Part shown: piece after piece, positions 54,201-62,113 of the stretch
Position numbering within the stretch: the first letter of the stretch is position 1
Layout of the letters: each line of letters starts with the position of its first letter
Assembly: GCF_001042595.1 (NCBI RefSeq)
Contig: NZ_AP012326.1
Span: 124,001-188,000, forward strand
Length of the DNA stretch: 64,000 nt
DNA from: Bifidobacterium dentium JCM 1195 = DSM 20436
Lineage (GTDB): Bacteria > Actinomycetota > Actinomycetes > Actinomycetales > Bifidobacteriaceae
Direction of reading: 5' to 3'
Made by a program: the position numbers and the translations under genes
Notes under the pieces: generated by a model
Told to the model about the DNA's origin: nothing
The model's input: only the letters and a program-made list of their open reading frames with translations
Database searches by the model: none

Positions 54201-54974
54201 GGCAATAGCGACTACAAGACGGTCACGCTGACACCCGACGACAACGGCAACTGGTCAACTGACGTGATCATTCCGGCGGGCGAGTCGAAGACCTACACCG
54301 TTACGGAAAACGATCCCGGCAACCAATGGAACGTATCCTATCAGCACAAAGTCGGCGACGGAAATCTCGCTGATGGCAATGCAGTGACAGTTCCGCAATC
54401 CGCGACATCACAGACCGCGACGGTAATCGTCACCAATAAGCAAGCTTTGGTGACGTTGCCAGCAGATTCCATCACCGTGAATAAGAAAGTTGTCGGAACC
54501 AATACGGGGCATGATTTCAACTTCACCATGATTGCGACTGGTGATAATGCGGGCAAGGTCACTTGGCCCAGAACGGACCAATCCAAGTCCAAAGTGACCA
54601 TCAGCCAGGTTTCCCAGACCCAGGTAAAGTCCGCCACATTCGGCGATGAGCTCACGTTCCCCGCCGCCAACGCGACGTACACCTTCCAAGTGACGGAAGA
54701 CAAGCCAACCGACACTACTGGCTGGAAGTACGACGATTCTGAGCAGACGGTAACGGTAACGGTGAGCTACGACGAAACGCAGAAGAAGTGGACCGCCGTA
54801 GCTTCCCCGGCGGAGGTCACCTTCACCAACCGCTACATCGCGGTGGCTTCGTTGCCGCTGACCGGTGGCACGACGGATCGTCAGTGGCTGATGATCGGTG
54901 GCGGAATCGCCGGAATGGCGATGCTGATGATCGGCGCGGCCGGAATCTGGCGCGGCAGGAAGCGTCTCGTCTGA
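51204..54974 (+). CDS. Large pilus adhesin: L-type lectin and VWA domains, LPLTG anchor
   Basis: 1256 residues. Signal peptide (helix LAKRVITALVAVAMLGGLGYA), a low-complexity Thr/Ser/Glu stretch, a bacterial L-type lectin domain (~130-430; GISFFLTDG, GIGFDRFGNFS), a DUF11-like repeat (~445-545), a von Willebrand A domain (~590-830) with MIDAS start LVLDVSSSMSD and IFFTDGTPT, Cna_B/SpaA-like domains and the sorting signal LPLTGG, helix, RGRKR. This is a tip or minor pilin that should bind host or mucin glycans (lectin) or matrix proteins (VWA). AAGGGGAC precedes the ATG. Confidence 0.9.
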   Translation: MKRACDEWQAVRKGGLAKRVITALVAVAMLGGLGYATASTAVAQDDTTQQQAQQTEQSAKTTSESQDEKTSDSEATSKKAATDETSADGSAEDTNTTDADAGVEAQNGADETAVQAANEPAATSVADGGSPESGSLLLDESFKNSTFGDANWTTADSACLTAATSGSLKCENTQDSSDIQGENGKGYLQLTDNSENQKAAVLYNQPVISKSGLHVTFDYYMYQTSGAGKYTTPADGISFFLTDGAATLSKAGTSGAALGYATSDDDGIGDSSKRGEGVAQGVLGIGFDRFGNFSTQHAAGTTARVTGGDDCTQSGTNAGNSVTVRGAGKIDVDGKWNNGYCIVASENVAAGLDSGKATKSENDTNGESVDITIAPVIDDSATTQHLTVKIAGETVLEKDIDRLPDSVKFGFSASTGADHQVQLIRGLKVYSVNKLSQLDLVKSMNKDTYPDADSHTFNVGDEVPYTFVVRNSGTTTLNNVAVNDPNITNVSCGTDTLAANQQTTCSGTLTLTEDMVDSEGHFTNTATASGTDDEGNAVNSPQASVTIKAIKPLGAPEKHKRIKKNSDNTYTVNVDVTGAANSSTITTTQSVDFTLVLDVSSSMSDEMDSDQGSIKKMTALKSAVNNFLGEAAEINEQSGSELIRVGLVKFAGKESSKVGNETYTEGRFVYNYSQIVSPLTADMSDLKNKVSALRHNGATRADLGFKHASTVMSGARTDAKRVVIFFTDGTPTKVSDFDKDVANSAVTYAKSLKDSGATVYSIGVFDGANPSSIEENQKNQFMNAVSSNYPHATAYDKLGTGSNAGYYKVVSNVSDLKSIFEKIQTNETTDGFTNVSIEDTLSKYVELSGKNYTVTAKDANGNEVTLKENSDYTLTYDESAKKFTVVFQNMLQDGVTYTLSYNVKPTQEAYDEYAANGYGGTVGDADTDLDGSTTSSGQLGFHSNESACLAYTANGKRHVCSDNPYLHPVIQVVSSTLHIEKQWSGDGEKPASINVTIKQGNSDYKTVTLTPDDNGNWSTDVIIPAGESKTYTVTENDPGNQWNVSYQHKVGDGNLADGNAVTVPQSATSQTATVIVTNKQALVTLPADSITVNKKVVGTNTGHDFNFTMIATGDNAGKVTWPRTDQSKSKVTISQVSQTQVKSATFGDELTFPAANATYTFQVTEDKPTDTTGWKYDDSEQTVTVTVSYDETQKKWTAVASPAEVTFTNRYIAVASLPLTGGTTDRQWLMIGGGIAGMAMLMIGAAGIWRGRKRLV

Positions 54975-55042
54975 GATGTCATACGGCTGGGCCGCTCGCC
55001 AACATTCCGGGCGGCCCGGTAATCATCAATCAGGATTTGCGG

Positions 55043-55078
55043 ATCGCGGGAGCATGTCAAGTTTCCGCCTCCCGCGAT
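55043..55078 (+). terminator. Hairpin between tip-pilin and major-pilin genes
   Basis: ATCGCGGGAG pairs with CTCCCGCGAT around a 16-base loop; the 5' side also has GGGCCGC/GGCGGCCC pairing at ~54988. No U-tract; may stabilise the downstream major-pilin mRNA. Confidence 0.55.
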
Positions 55079-55120
55079 TGCAGAAAACAGTAGTTAAAAC
55101 ATAAGGAAGAGGGAATTCTC

Positions 55121-56680
55121 ATGAAGTTGAGGAAACTTTTCGCCGGCATCGCCGCCGCGGCGACGCTGCTGGGTGGCATGGCCCTAGGCGCTACCAGTGC
55201 TCAGGCGGCACGGCTCGCGGATGCGACGTTTACTTTCACGGCTGAAACCGCCGAGCAGCTGACACACGCCAACCTGACGGCGTACAGGATCGGTGATTAC
55301 TATCAATTATCTACGGACTGCTACGGCGTCATCACGAATAATGACAATAAGAATGCGGTTGACTCCGCTTTGGCGAGTGCTCTCGGCACAGACGCGGTAA
55401 AGACGGATCAGGATAATCTGGCTGCCGCCCTGAGCACCGGTGCTTTGGACATTTCCGCCACTCGCCCGTGGACCACGACCGCTGACGGTGCGGCCAGTGC
55501 CACTCGTGCATTTGCCAATACGCTTGAGTCTGAAGGTAAGTTGACGAATGGCCAGCAGGTCACGCTTACCACTCCGACCGGTTCCGACGAGAACGGCTGG
55601 TCCGCCACCGTGGACCTTTTCCCAGGTATCTACGTGTTCGTGGATAATGCGACTGAGGGAACCGTCACCAAGGCCGTTCCGATGATCGTTGCTTCCGGTA
55701 CCGTCGATGCGGAGAAGAAGCAGTTGGTCGATCCGAATCATGGTGACAATACCGTCAACATGAAGAACACCAAGAACATCGAGAAGAACAAGACCGTCGA
55801 CAAGGCTTACGCCGCTATTGGTGACACTCTGACCTACACCCTGACCGGTACTGTTGCCAACCCGGCTCCGGCTGCCTTCGCATTCACCGATACCCCGGGC
55901 GTTGGCCTGACCGTCAAGGCTGGAACCTACGAGTTCTACACGGTCGGAGCCGATGGAGACATCGAGGATCCATCCACCGATTTCACTTTCCCTAAAGCGG
56001 ATGTGACCGGTGATGGTGAGACTTCCTTCGATATCACCGTGAACGATCCGTCCAAGTACGCTGGCCGGACCATCAAGGTCGTGTTCCAGGCTCTGGTGAA
56101 TGACGAAGCCGTTGTTGAAGATGGTGTTGTGAACGATCTCGACAACTATGGCACCCCTATTGAGGTCACCACCAAGTTCGTCGGCTTCGACTTCAAGAAG
56201 ATTGATTCCGACAACAAGGGCATCGAAGGTGCCGAATTCCAGATTCTGGATGGACGCGTTGCGCTGTACTTCGTCAAGCAGGATGACGGCTTCTACAAGA
56301 AGGCCGCTTCCGAGGACACCGAAGGTGCCACTGATACCCTCGTGTCTGCGGCTGATGGCACCGTGAAGGTTACCGGTCTTGACGCAACGAAGGCCTACAC
56401 CGTGAGCGAAACCAAGGTCGCCACCGGACAGTATCTGGACCTCAAGCCGTCGTTCACCGTCAACTTCAACAATGATCACGAGGCTGTTCTGAGCAGGACC
56501 ATCGATCCGTGGGGCCTGGTCAACACCGCCGACAAGACCGTGAAGAACGTGAAGTCCGTCGATCAGCTGCCGCTCACCGGTGCTGCCGGAACCATCCTGT
56601 TCACCGTCATGGCCCTGCTGCTGGCCGGTGCCGGCGCGACCGTGGTGCTCAAGGCTCGTTCCAAGAACGCCAAGGCTTGA
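55121..56680 (+). CDS. Major fimbrial subunit, LPLTG anchored
   Basis: 519 residues: signal peptide (KLRKLFAGIAAAATLLGGMA, cleavage after AQA), an N-terminal domain, isopeptide-forming pilin domains (IGDTLTYTLTGTVANPA; FDFKKIDSDNKGIEGAEFQI; E-box YTVSETKVATGQY) and the C-terminal sorting signal LPLTG with helix and basic tail. Lysines in KNIEKNKTVDKAY are candidate polymerisation residues. Size, order and sortase neighbour identify the backbone pilin. A strong terminator follows. Confidence 0.92.
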   Translation: MKLRKLFAGIAAAATLLGGMALGATSAQAARLADATFTFTAETAEQLTHANLTAYRIGDYYQLSTDCYGVITNNDNKNAVDSALASALGTDAVKTDQDNLAAALSTGALDISATRPWTTTADGAASATRAFANTLESEGKLTNGQQVTLTTPTGSDENGWSATVDLFPGIYVFVDNATEGTVTKAVPMIVASGTVDAEKKQLVDPNHGDNTVNMKNTKNIEKNKTVDKAYAAIGDTLTYTLTGTVANPAPAAFAFTDTPGVGLTVKAGTYEFYTVGADGDIEDPSTDFTFPKADVTGDGETSFDITVNDPSKYAGRTIKVVFQALVNDEAVVEDGVVNDLDNYGTPIEVTTKFVGFDFKKIDSDNKGIEGAEFQILDGRVALYFVKQDDGFYKKAASEDTEGATDTLVSAADGTVKVTGLDATKAYTVSETKVATGQYLDLKPSFTVNFNNDHEAVLSRTIDPWGLVNTADKTVKNVKSVDQLPLTGAAGTILFTVMALLLAGAGATVVLKARSKNAKA

Positions 56681-56713
56681 TTCTCATCAGACTGAATCGA
56701 TAGGCTGAACCCT

Positions 56714-56753
56714 CGAAGGGTGACTGCGAGAACATCATCGCAGTCACCCTTCG
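56714..56753 (+). terminator. Terminator after the major pilin
   Basis: CGAAGGGTGACTGCG pairs perfectly with CGCAGTCACCCTTCG around a 10-base loop, followed by TTTGTTG. Confidence 0.85.
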
Positions 56754-56812
56754 TTTGTTGGGATAAGAAGGGTTTTGAGATGCGAAAGCCTCTCATGGGC
56801 GATGCTCTTTTT

Positions 56813-56824
56813 CGGGGGTTATAG
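56813..56824. promoter_or_regulatory. Second copy of CGGGGGTTATAG, before HTH protein 2
   Basis: Identical to 49184-49195, 183 bp before the start at 57007. The 326-bp gap is otherwise G-rich without a homopolymer longer than five. Confidence 0.45.
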
Positions 56825-57006
56825 AGTGCGATCTACGGGGGCTCGGGTCGGTGAAATGGCGAGGGTATGCGGAAGGAAGGTTTTACGGGGGTTGACGGGG
56901 AGGGGAGGAAAACGAGGGTATTGTGCGGAAAGCGAGCCATACAATCGCTAGCGAATTCACCAAACAGATATGTGAAGGGCAATGCAGCGAGAAAGGCGGA
57001 ACGACG

Positions 57007-57579
57007 ATGGCACGGGGCGGCGGATCGTTCAGTAGCGAGGAAATCCAACTATTGCGAGGATTGCCGGCGGTCGCCAACGTCACGCAGGATCGCATCACCT
57101 ACTCCGATACCTTCAAACAGGTATGCACCATTCGTTACCTGGCGGGGGAGTCGCCGACTAAAATCTTTCGAGAAGCGGGCCTGCCACCGGACCTCGTCGG
57201 CTACAAGCGCATCGAACGCAGCGTGGCGCGCTGGAAGGCGGCCGCCATCAAATCCGTGAACGGCAGCGACAGCATGAGCGATGGTGAGATCATCGCTCAG
57301 CTCGTTGATCGGTACAGGCGTGCGCTGGTAACACGGAAGAATCTTGACAGCATTGCGGAGAACATCATCGGCATGGAATCCGATGCGAGCATGGCCGCCA
57401 CCAATGCCGAAGCCTCCTTGAAAGCCATGCAGCCATCCAGTCCACAGACTGCCGATACGGGGACGGACGCGATCGATGCCGAGACGGCCAGCATCATCAT
57501 CAAACAGCAAGCCAGGCGCATCGACGAATTGGAGAGAGCCAATGAAGCGCTCCGCGAACAGGCTGCGCACGTCGCCTAA
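57007..57579 (+). CDS. HTH protein 2 at the pilus locus, paralogue of the 49381 gene
   Basis: 190 residues; ITYSDTFKQVCTIRYLAGES, then IFREAGLPPDLVGYKRIERSVARWK, corresponds segment by segment to HTH protein 1, and the C-terminal helix ARRIDELERANEALREQ matches its coiled coil. The middle region is longer. The start at 57007 has GAAAGGCGG upstream; the in-frame ATG at 56923 lies in the leader and lacks support. Probably a DNA-binding regulator of the pilus locus, by position only. A 16-bp copy of its 3' end is repeated directly after it. Confidence 0.72.
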   Translation: MARGGGSFSSEEIQLLRGLPAVANVTQDRITYSDTFKQVCTIRYLAGESPTKIFREAGLPPDLVGYKRIERSVARWKAAAIKSVNGSDSMSDGEIIAQLVDRYRRALVTRKNLDSIAENIIGMESDASMAATNAEASLKAMQPSSPQTADTGTDAIDAETASIIIKQQARRIDELERANEALREQAAHVA

Positions 57580-57603
57580 GTCTTGGTTGCGCACGTCGCC
57601 TAA
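57564..57603 (+). repeat. Short direct repeat at the end of HTH gene 2
   Basis: TGCGCACGTCGCCTAA occurs at 57564-57579 (covering the stop) and again at 57588-57603, separated by eight bases. Confidence 0.8.
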
Positions 57604-57774
57604 ATTCGCGAGTGTACGCGAGTGCAGTCGGTGGAATGCGTAACGGAACCCGAAACGCATGAATCTCACGCCCCGAGCGAACCAGGCATGCGATCAGTAA
57701 GCAGTGGGCAGAATTCGGCAGCCCGCCTAATTGCGGGACGGATGTGCGATGCGCGGGGTAGGGTGGAAATCATT

Positions 57775-59343
57775 ATGACTTACGAGAATCCGAACTCCGC
57801 CGGCCAGGGCGGTATGCAATCCGAAACCTCGCCTGCCGACATGCGAGCCGCCCAGGCCGCGACGCCGGCAACCGCCGAACCCGTCGAGTCGCTCGATAAA
57901 GGCAACGAAATGGCCCGAGGCCTCAACAATCGCCATGTGCAGTTCATCGCCATCGGCGGCACCATCGGCACAGGGCTGTTCCTCGGTTCCGGCAAGTCGA
58001 TCGCACTGACCGGTCCGAGCATCATCTTCGTGTACATCGGCGTCGGCCTGATCATGTTCCTGCTGATGCGCGCCATCGGCGAAATGATGTACCGCGACCC
58101 CAGCCAGCACACCTTCATCAACTTCATCACCCGCTATCTCGGCCGCGGATGGGGCAAATTCGCCGGCTGGACGTACTGGATCGTGCTCATCCTGACCGGC
58201 ATGACCGAAATCACAGCCGTCAGCACGTATTTCGTCACGTTCTTCGGCATGTTCGACATCAATCTCAAAGCATGGAAATGGCTGATCGAACTGTGCTTCC
58301 TCGTGGCGCTCACATGCGTCAACCTGATTGCCGTGAAAGTGTTCGGCGAAGCGGAATTCTGGTTCTCCATGATCAAGATCACGCTGATTGTGGGCCTGAT
58401 CGCCACCGCCGTGGTGATGCTCGTCATCGGCTTCCACTACCCGGCCACGCACATCGAGGGCGTTGACGGCACCATTGCGGGCGCGACGGTGAGTCTGCGC
58501 AATCTGGTCAACGGCTTCCAGATCGCGCCAAACGGTTGGATGAGCTTCTTCATGAGCTTCCAAATGGTGTTCTTCGCCTACCTGCTCATCGAATTCGTGG
58601 GCGTTACGGTGTCGGAAACGCAGAATCCGCGCAAGGTGCTGCCGAAAGCCGTGAACGAAATCATCATGCGCATTCTGATCTTCTACGTGGGCGCGTTGGT
58701 GGCCATCATGTGCATTGTGCCGTGGCGTAATTTCCATCAGAACGCCGACGGCTCGTTCGGCTCGCCGTTCATCATGGTGTTCAAGTATGCCGGCCTTGAC
58801 TGGGCCGCTGCGCTCGTGTTCTTCGTGGTGATCACCGCGGCCGCCTCGTCGTTGAATTCGCTGCTGTATTCGGCCGGTCGTCACCTGTATCAGCTGGCGC
58901 AAGATTCCGACTCGCCTGCGATGTCGCGCTTGGCGGAAGTGTCGGACCGCAAGGTGCCCGCGAAGGCGATCGTGGTGTCCGGCTGTATGATCCTGTTGTC
59001 ACCGATCATCAACGCGCTGCCCGGCATCTCCAGCGCATTCGTGCTGTTCTCATCGGCCGCCAGCGCCGTGGTGATCTTCATCTACGTGCTGACGATGTTT
59101 GCGCACCGCGGCTACCGGAAGAGCGCCGACTTTCTTGCCGACGGCTTCCTGATGCCGGCTTGGAAGGTGACGGATTGGATTGCGATCGCGTTCTTCGTGT
59201 TCGTATACGGCACGTTGTTCCTGTCGGCCGACACCATCGGCTCCGCGATTGCCGGTGTGGTCTGGTTGGTGGCGTTCGGCGGTTACTGTCTGTTGCATGA
59301 ACGCTACCAGAACCGTGATCTGAAGGACTCGTTGCGTAAATGA
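57775..59343 (+). CDS. APC-superfamily amino acid permease (AAT family), second copy
   Basis: 522 residues, ~55-residue polar N-terminus then 12 helices; VQFIAIGGTIGTGLFLGSGKSI at helix 1 and PSQHTFINFITRYLGRGWGKFAGW are typical of the CycA-like D-serine/D-alanine/glycine symporter branch. The specific substrate is inferred only. The ATG at 57775 has TAGGGTGG upstream; the longer frame from 57622 overlaps a repeat and is rejected. It ends at a bidirectional terminator shared with the thi operon. Confidence 0.87.
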   Translation: MTYENPNSAGQGGMQSETSPADMRAAQAATPATAEPVESLDKGNEMARGLNNRHVQFIAIGGTIGTGLFLGSGKSIALTGPSIIFVYIGVGLIMFLLMRAIGEMMYRDPSQHTFINFITRYLGRGWGKFAGWTYWIVLILTGMTEITAVSTYFVTFFGMFDINLKAWKWLIELCFLVALTCVNLIAVKVFGEAEFWFSMIKITLIVGLIATAVVMLVIGFHYPATHIEGVDGTIAGATVSLRNLVNGFQIAPNGWMSFFMSFQMVFFAYLLIEFVGVTVSETQNPRKVLPKAVNEIIMRILIFYVGALVAIMCIVPWRNFHQNADGSFGSPFIMVFKYAGLDWAAALVFFVVITAAASSLNSLLYSAGRHLYQLAQDSDSPAMSRLAEVSDRKVPAKAIVVSGCMILLSPIINALPGISSAFVLFSSAASAVVIFIYVLTMFAHRGYRKSADFLADGFLMPAWKVTDWIAIAFFVFVYGTLFLSADTIGSAIAGVVWLVAFGGYCLLHERYQNRDLKDSLRK

Positions 59344-59396
59344 AGATGCGGTGGGCGGAAACCGGCTGAAATGCACAGAAACCGGTCTAAATACAC

Positions 59397-59445
59397 GAAA
59401 ACCGGCTGATTTTCCACACTATATGCTGGGAATCAGCCGGTTTTT
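59397..59445. terminator. Bidirectional terminator between permease and thiG
   Basis: AAAACCGGCTGATT pairs with AATCAGCCGGTTTT; runs of A on the left and T on the right serve both strands. The repeated ACCGG motifs just upstream (59360-59385) could form weaker alternatives. Confidence 0.85.
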
Positions 59446-59491
59446 GCTAGATATATGGGACTATGCGACGGTTATATGACGGTTATGCGCG

Positions 59492-60406
59492 TCAGCCGAT
59501 ATAGTCGGCTTCGTTCGTCGGGCTGGACGGCACGGCGTGGTCTTCCGTAACCTTGCCCAAGCCGGACAGATATGCCTCACGGCCGGCTTCAATCGCCTTC
59601 TTGAAGGCGCGGGCCATCAGCGGAATGTTGCCGGCGGAGGCGATCGCAGTGTACGCCATCACCGCGTCGGCGCCCATTTCCATGGCTTCCGCGGCCTGAC
59701 TCGGCCGGCCGATGCCGGCGTCGATAATCACCGGAACATTGGCATTCCTGATAATCACTTCGATGAAGTCGCGTGCACGCAGGCCCTTGTTCGAGCCGAT
59801 CATCGCGCCGAGCGGCATCACACAGGCGGCACCGGCATCTTCGAGGCGCTTGGCTGCGATCGGATCGGGGAACATGTACGGCATGACCACGAAACCTTCC
59901 TTGGCGAGCATCGCCGTGGCCTTGATGGTCTCCTCGTTATCGGGCAGCAGATACTTCGCCTCGTGTTCGATCTCCACCTTCACGAAGTCCGTCTGGCATA
60001 CCTCGCGCGCCAAGCGGGCGATGCGCACCGCCTCCTCGGCATTGCGCGCGCCCGACGTGTTCGGCAGCATGGTGATCCCTTTGGGAATGTAGTCGAGCAG
60101 GTTGTTTTCGGTGGTGCGGCAACGGCGCAACGCCATGGTGACGATCTGCGTGCCGGCGTTCTCGATCGTGGCCTTGATGAGGTTCAGATCGTAACGGCCG
60201 GAGCCGAGAATGAATCGGCTGGTGAACTCATGTCCGCCGAGAATCAGAGGGTCTGCGCTGCCGGTGGCAATTTCGTCGTATGCGTGCGCATCCGGTTCCG
60301 GCAGAATCGCGGTATTCGTGGTGGTGCCGACCAGCTCGTCGAGCGTGGCGTTCGGCGCGGTCGCAAAATCCTTTTCGGCTGTGGTTACGGTGTTTTCGGT
60401 ACTCAT
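59492..60406 (-). CDS. thiG: Thiazole synthase
   Basis: 304 residues; [22 protein letters not shown], the Schiff-base Lys region [17 protein letters not shown] and [21 protein letters not shown] are ThiG hallmarks. It condenses 1-deoxyxylulose phosphate, an imine and ThiS thiocarboxylate to the thiazole of thiamine. It is longer than usual (~255) by an N-terminal extension of ~45 residues, which may not be translated from the first ATG. Last gene of the riboswitch-controlled operon. Confidence 0.96.
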   Translation of the reverse strand: MSTENTVTTAEKDFATAPNATLDELVGTTTNTAILPEPDAHAYDEIATGSADPLILGGHEFTSRFILGSGRYDLNLIKATIENAGTQIVTMALRRCRTTENNLLDYIPKGITMLPNTSGARNAEEAVRIARLAREVCQTDFVKVEIEHEAKYLLPDNEETIKATAMLAKEGFVVMPYMFPDPIAAKRLEDAGAACVMPLGAMIGSNKGLRARDFIEVIIRNANVPVIIDAGIGRPSQAAEAMEMGADAVMAYTAIASAGNIPLMARAFKKAIEAGREAYLSGLGKVTEDHAVPSSPTNEADYIG

Positions 60407-60436
60407 CGTCGGGTCCTTTCGGTTGATTGAGTTTGC

Positions 60437-61150
60437 TTAGGCGTCTTCTTCGCCGAGAATCAGGCGGGTGATCATATTCGCTTCATGGCAGGCGACCACG
60501 CCCACGCGCGGAGCCATCAGGCCGGCACCCGGTACCGGGGCGGTTTCGCCGTCGCCGCAGAAATAGAAATTCTTTGAGACGCGTCGTGTGCTCACCAGAT
60601 TGGAACTGCGGAATCCGGCCATGCCGGAGGCGCTCACGAGCTTCTTGCTTGGCAGGTTCTCCAGTACCGCGTTGACCAGCATGGTTTTGTTCTCCGGCAC
60701 GTCAAACGCCTCGCAGATGATGTCTTCGTGTTCGAAGAGCGTCGGCACGTTCTCATCGGTCACCTTGACGGTGTCGACGGTGATGTCGATGAACGGATTG
60801 ATCTGGCGCAGGTTGCTGCGCAGCGCCTCAGTTTTGTACTGGCCGAGATCCTTAAGGAAATACTGCTGGCGATTGAGGTTCGTCATGTCTACGCGGTCGA
60901 AGTCAATCAGATGCAGGTGGCCGACGCCGATGCGGGTGAGCGCCACGGCGATCGTCGAGCCGAGGCCGCCGCAACCGCAGATGGCCACGCGTGCGGCATC
61001 CAGTTTATCTTGGGTGGCCGCGGTATGGCGGTCGAGTAGGGCGGCGCGGATCTCCTCGCGACTTACGAGCGTTGCCGGATCGGGGAGGCCGTTGAATGCG
61101 GTTTGGCGTGCTTGGATTTGCTCGGGGGTTGCGGATGGTTCAAAGGTCAT
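60437..61150 (-). CDS. thiF: ThiS adenylyltransferase
   Basis: A 237-residue E1-like enzyme: the nucleotide loop VAICGCGGLGSTIAVAL, LIDFDRVDMTNLNRQQY and RSNLRQINPFI. It activates the ThiS C-terminus as an adenylate for sulfur transfer. There is no C-terminal rhodanese or CXXC zinc motif pair, consistent with the shorter ThiF form. It lies 30 bp before thiG and 248 bp after thiS. Confidence 0.93.
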   Translation of the reverse strand: MTFEPSATPEQIQARQTAFNGLPDPATLVSREEIRAALLDRHTAATQDKLDAARVAICGCGGLGSTIAVALTRIGVGHLHLIDFDRVDMTNLNRQQYFLKDLGQYKTEALRSNLRQINPFIDITVDTVKVTDENVPTLFEHEDIICEAFDVPENKTMLVNAVLENLPSKKLVSASGMAGFRSSNLVSTRRVSKNFYFCGDGETAPVPGAGLMAPRVGVVACHEANMITRLILGEEDA

Positions 61151-61224
61151 GGTCGTGTCTTGTTTCCGTTCGTTTGCGTGTGATTGGGTGCGGGCGTGCG
61201 CGGCCCGGCATGTACCGTGTCCGC

Positions 61225-61305
61225 CGCGTACAGGCGGCTTCCGTCTCCCCGCCTGGCCTCACATTCGTGGCCAGCCAGTATCCGTCGCGTACAGGCGGCT
61301 TCCGT
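61225..61305. repeat. 20-bp direct repeats in the thiS-thiF gap
   Basis: CGCGTACAGGCGGCTTCCGT occurs at 61225-61244 and 61286-61305, period 61 bp. Each copy with its upstream bases can fold (the first as CCGCC/GGCGG). No ORF is supported in the 248-bp gap. Confidence 0.8.
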
Positions 61306-61398
61306 GGAACGTTCGCGGCGGTCCCGGTTCTCCGGTGTGATTGGCCGAGCCTCACGTTTGACTCAGGCGCGCCTGTTCGCGACTCGCTTGGTGTGGGT

Positions 61399-61593
61399 TC
61401 AGCCGCCCTGTACGAAGGTGACGATTTCCAAGGTGTCGGTGCCTTTGAGCTGAGTCTGTGCACGCAGTGTGCGCGGCACGATTTCGCCATTGAGTTCGAC
61501 GGCCACACGTTCGGCACGCAGTCCGCGTTGCTCAATCAGTTCGGCCACGGTGATCGGCGTGGCGATGTGCTCTTCCTTGCCATTGATGATCAT
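61399..61593 (-). CDS. thiS: Sulfur carrier protein ThiS
   Basis: A 64-residue ubiquitin-like protein starting MIINGKEEH and ending with the essential Gly-Gly (TFVQGG), the site of thiocarboxylate formation by ThiF. The reading frame is open far upstream, but only this last part is ThiS-like, and AGAAGGG stands 5-11 bases before the ATG at 61593. First gene of the operon; a 229-bp leader with two palindromic elements separates it from the riboswitch terminator. Confidence 0.93.
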   Translation of the reverse strand: MIINGKEEHIATPITVAELIEQRGLRAERVAVELNGEIVPRTLRAQTQLKGTDTLEIVTFVQGG

Positions 61594-61678
61594 GTTCGAT
61601 CCCTTCTGTTGTGCGATTCGGAACCGTTGGCATGCAACGGAATCCACCGCCGTGCCGCAACCTTGCCATTCGCGTGGA

Positions 61679-61753
61679 TGTCCGATTCTGGTGAATCGGA
61701 CACTCGTGGCGCCCGTAGATTGTCCGGAATGTCTGATTCTGACGAATCGGACA
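61679..61753. repeat. Palindromic element doublet (51-bp period) in the thiS leader
   Basis: Copies at 61679-61702 and 61730-61753 (second with TGTCTGATTCT left arm and a GACG centre). They are the only copies outside a supported gene; they lie between the riboswitch terminator and thiS, so they are transcribed as two hairpins in the 5' leader. Confidence 0.9.
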
Positions 61754-61822
61754 TCCACGAAACCTGCAGGCTGTACCGGCGGGCGGCGCGTTGATGGGAT
61801 TCCGTACCGAGGTTCCGATACG

Positions 61823-61852
61823 AAAAAAGGGTCTCCGAAGGAACCGTACCCT
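61823..61852 (-). terminator. Riboswitch expression-platform terminator
   Basis: On the minus strand AGGGT ... CC, loop, GG ... ACCCT is followed by TTTTTT. It lies 86 bp after the TPP aptamer and fits transcription termination when TPP is bound. Confidence 0.75.
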
Positions 61853-61937
61853 GTGAGGTGGTGCGCCCCTCCGTGACCCTGATTCACGCGATATTCGGTT
61901 ATCGCGAACGGAAGATTGAGATGCGCCTTGCAGCGCG

Positions 61938-62030
61938 AACAACCCGTCTCCTTACGGCGGCATTACCCGCATCAAGTCCTCGGTCGAAGTCTTGCGACTC
62001 CCTCTCAGCCTTTCGGCTCCCGTTCGGTTG
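61938..62030 (-). promoter_or_regulatory. TPP riboswitch controlling thiSFG
   Basis: Read on the minus strand the conserved aptamer parts appear in order: ACGGGAGC, GGCTGAGAGGGAG, GACCGAGGACTTGATGCGGG and TAATGCCGCCGTAAGGAGA. These are the thi-box P2/P3 bulge and the P4/P5 pyrophosphate sensor. It represses the operon when thiamine pyrophosphate is plentiful. Confidence 0.95.
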
Positions 62031-62113
62031 TGCCCCTATCTTCCCTCAGCCGCCCGACAAGATCGTCGGAATCAGGTGATGGATTGGCGTACTACCTGAA
62101 GATTCGCCTCTGA

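Noticed and set aside
61096..61794. Plus-strand 232-codon frame across the thiS region
   Set aside because: Opposite to thiS and its leader, with no motif or ribosome site.
61594..61887. N-terminal extension of ThiS through the leader
   Set aside because: The extension crosses the palindromic elements in a different frame, is not ThiS-like, and a proper ribosome site precedes the 61593 start.
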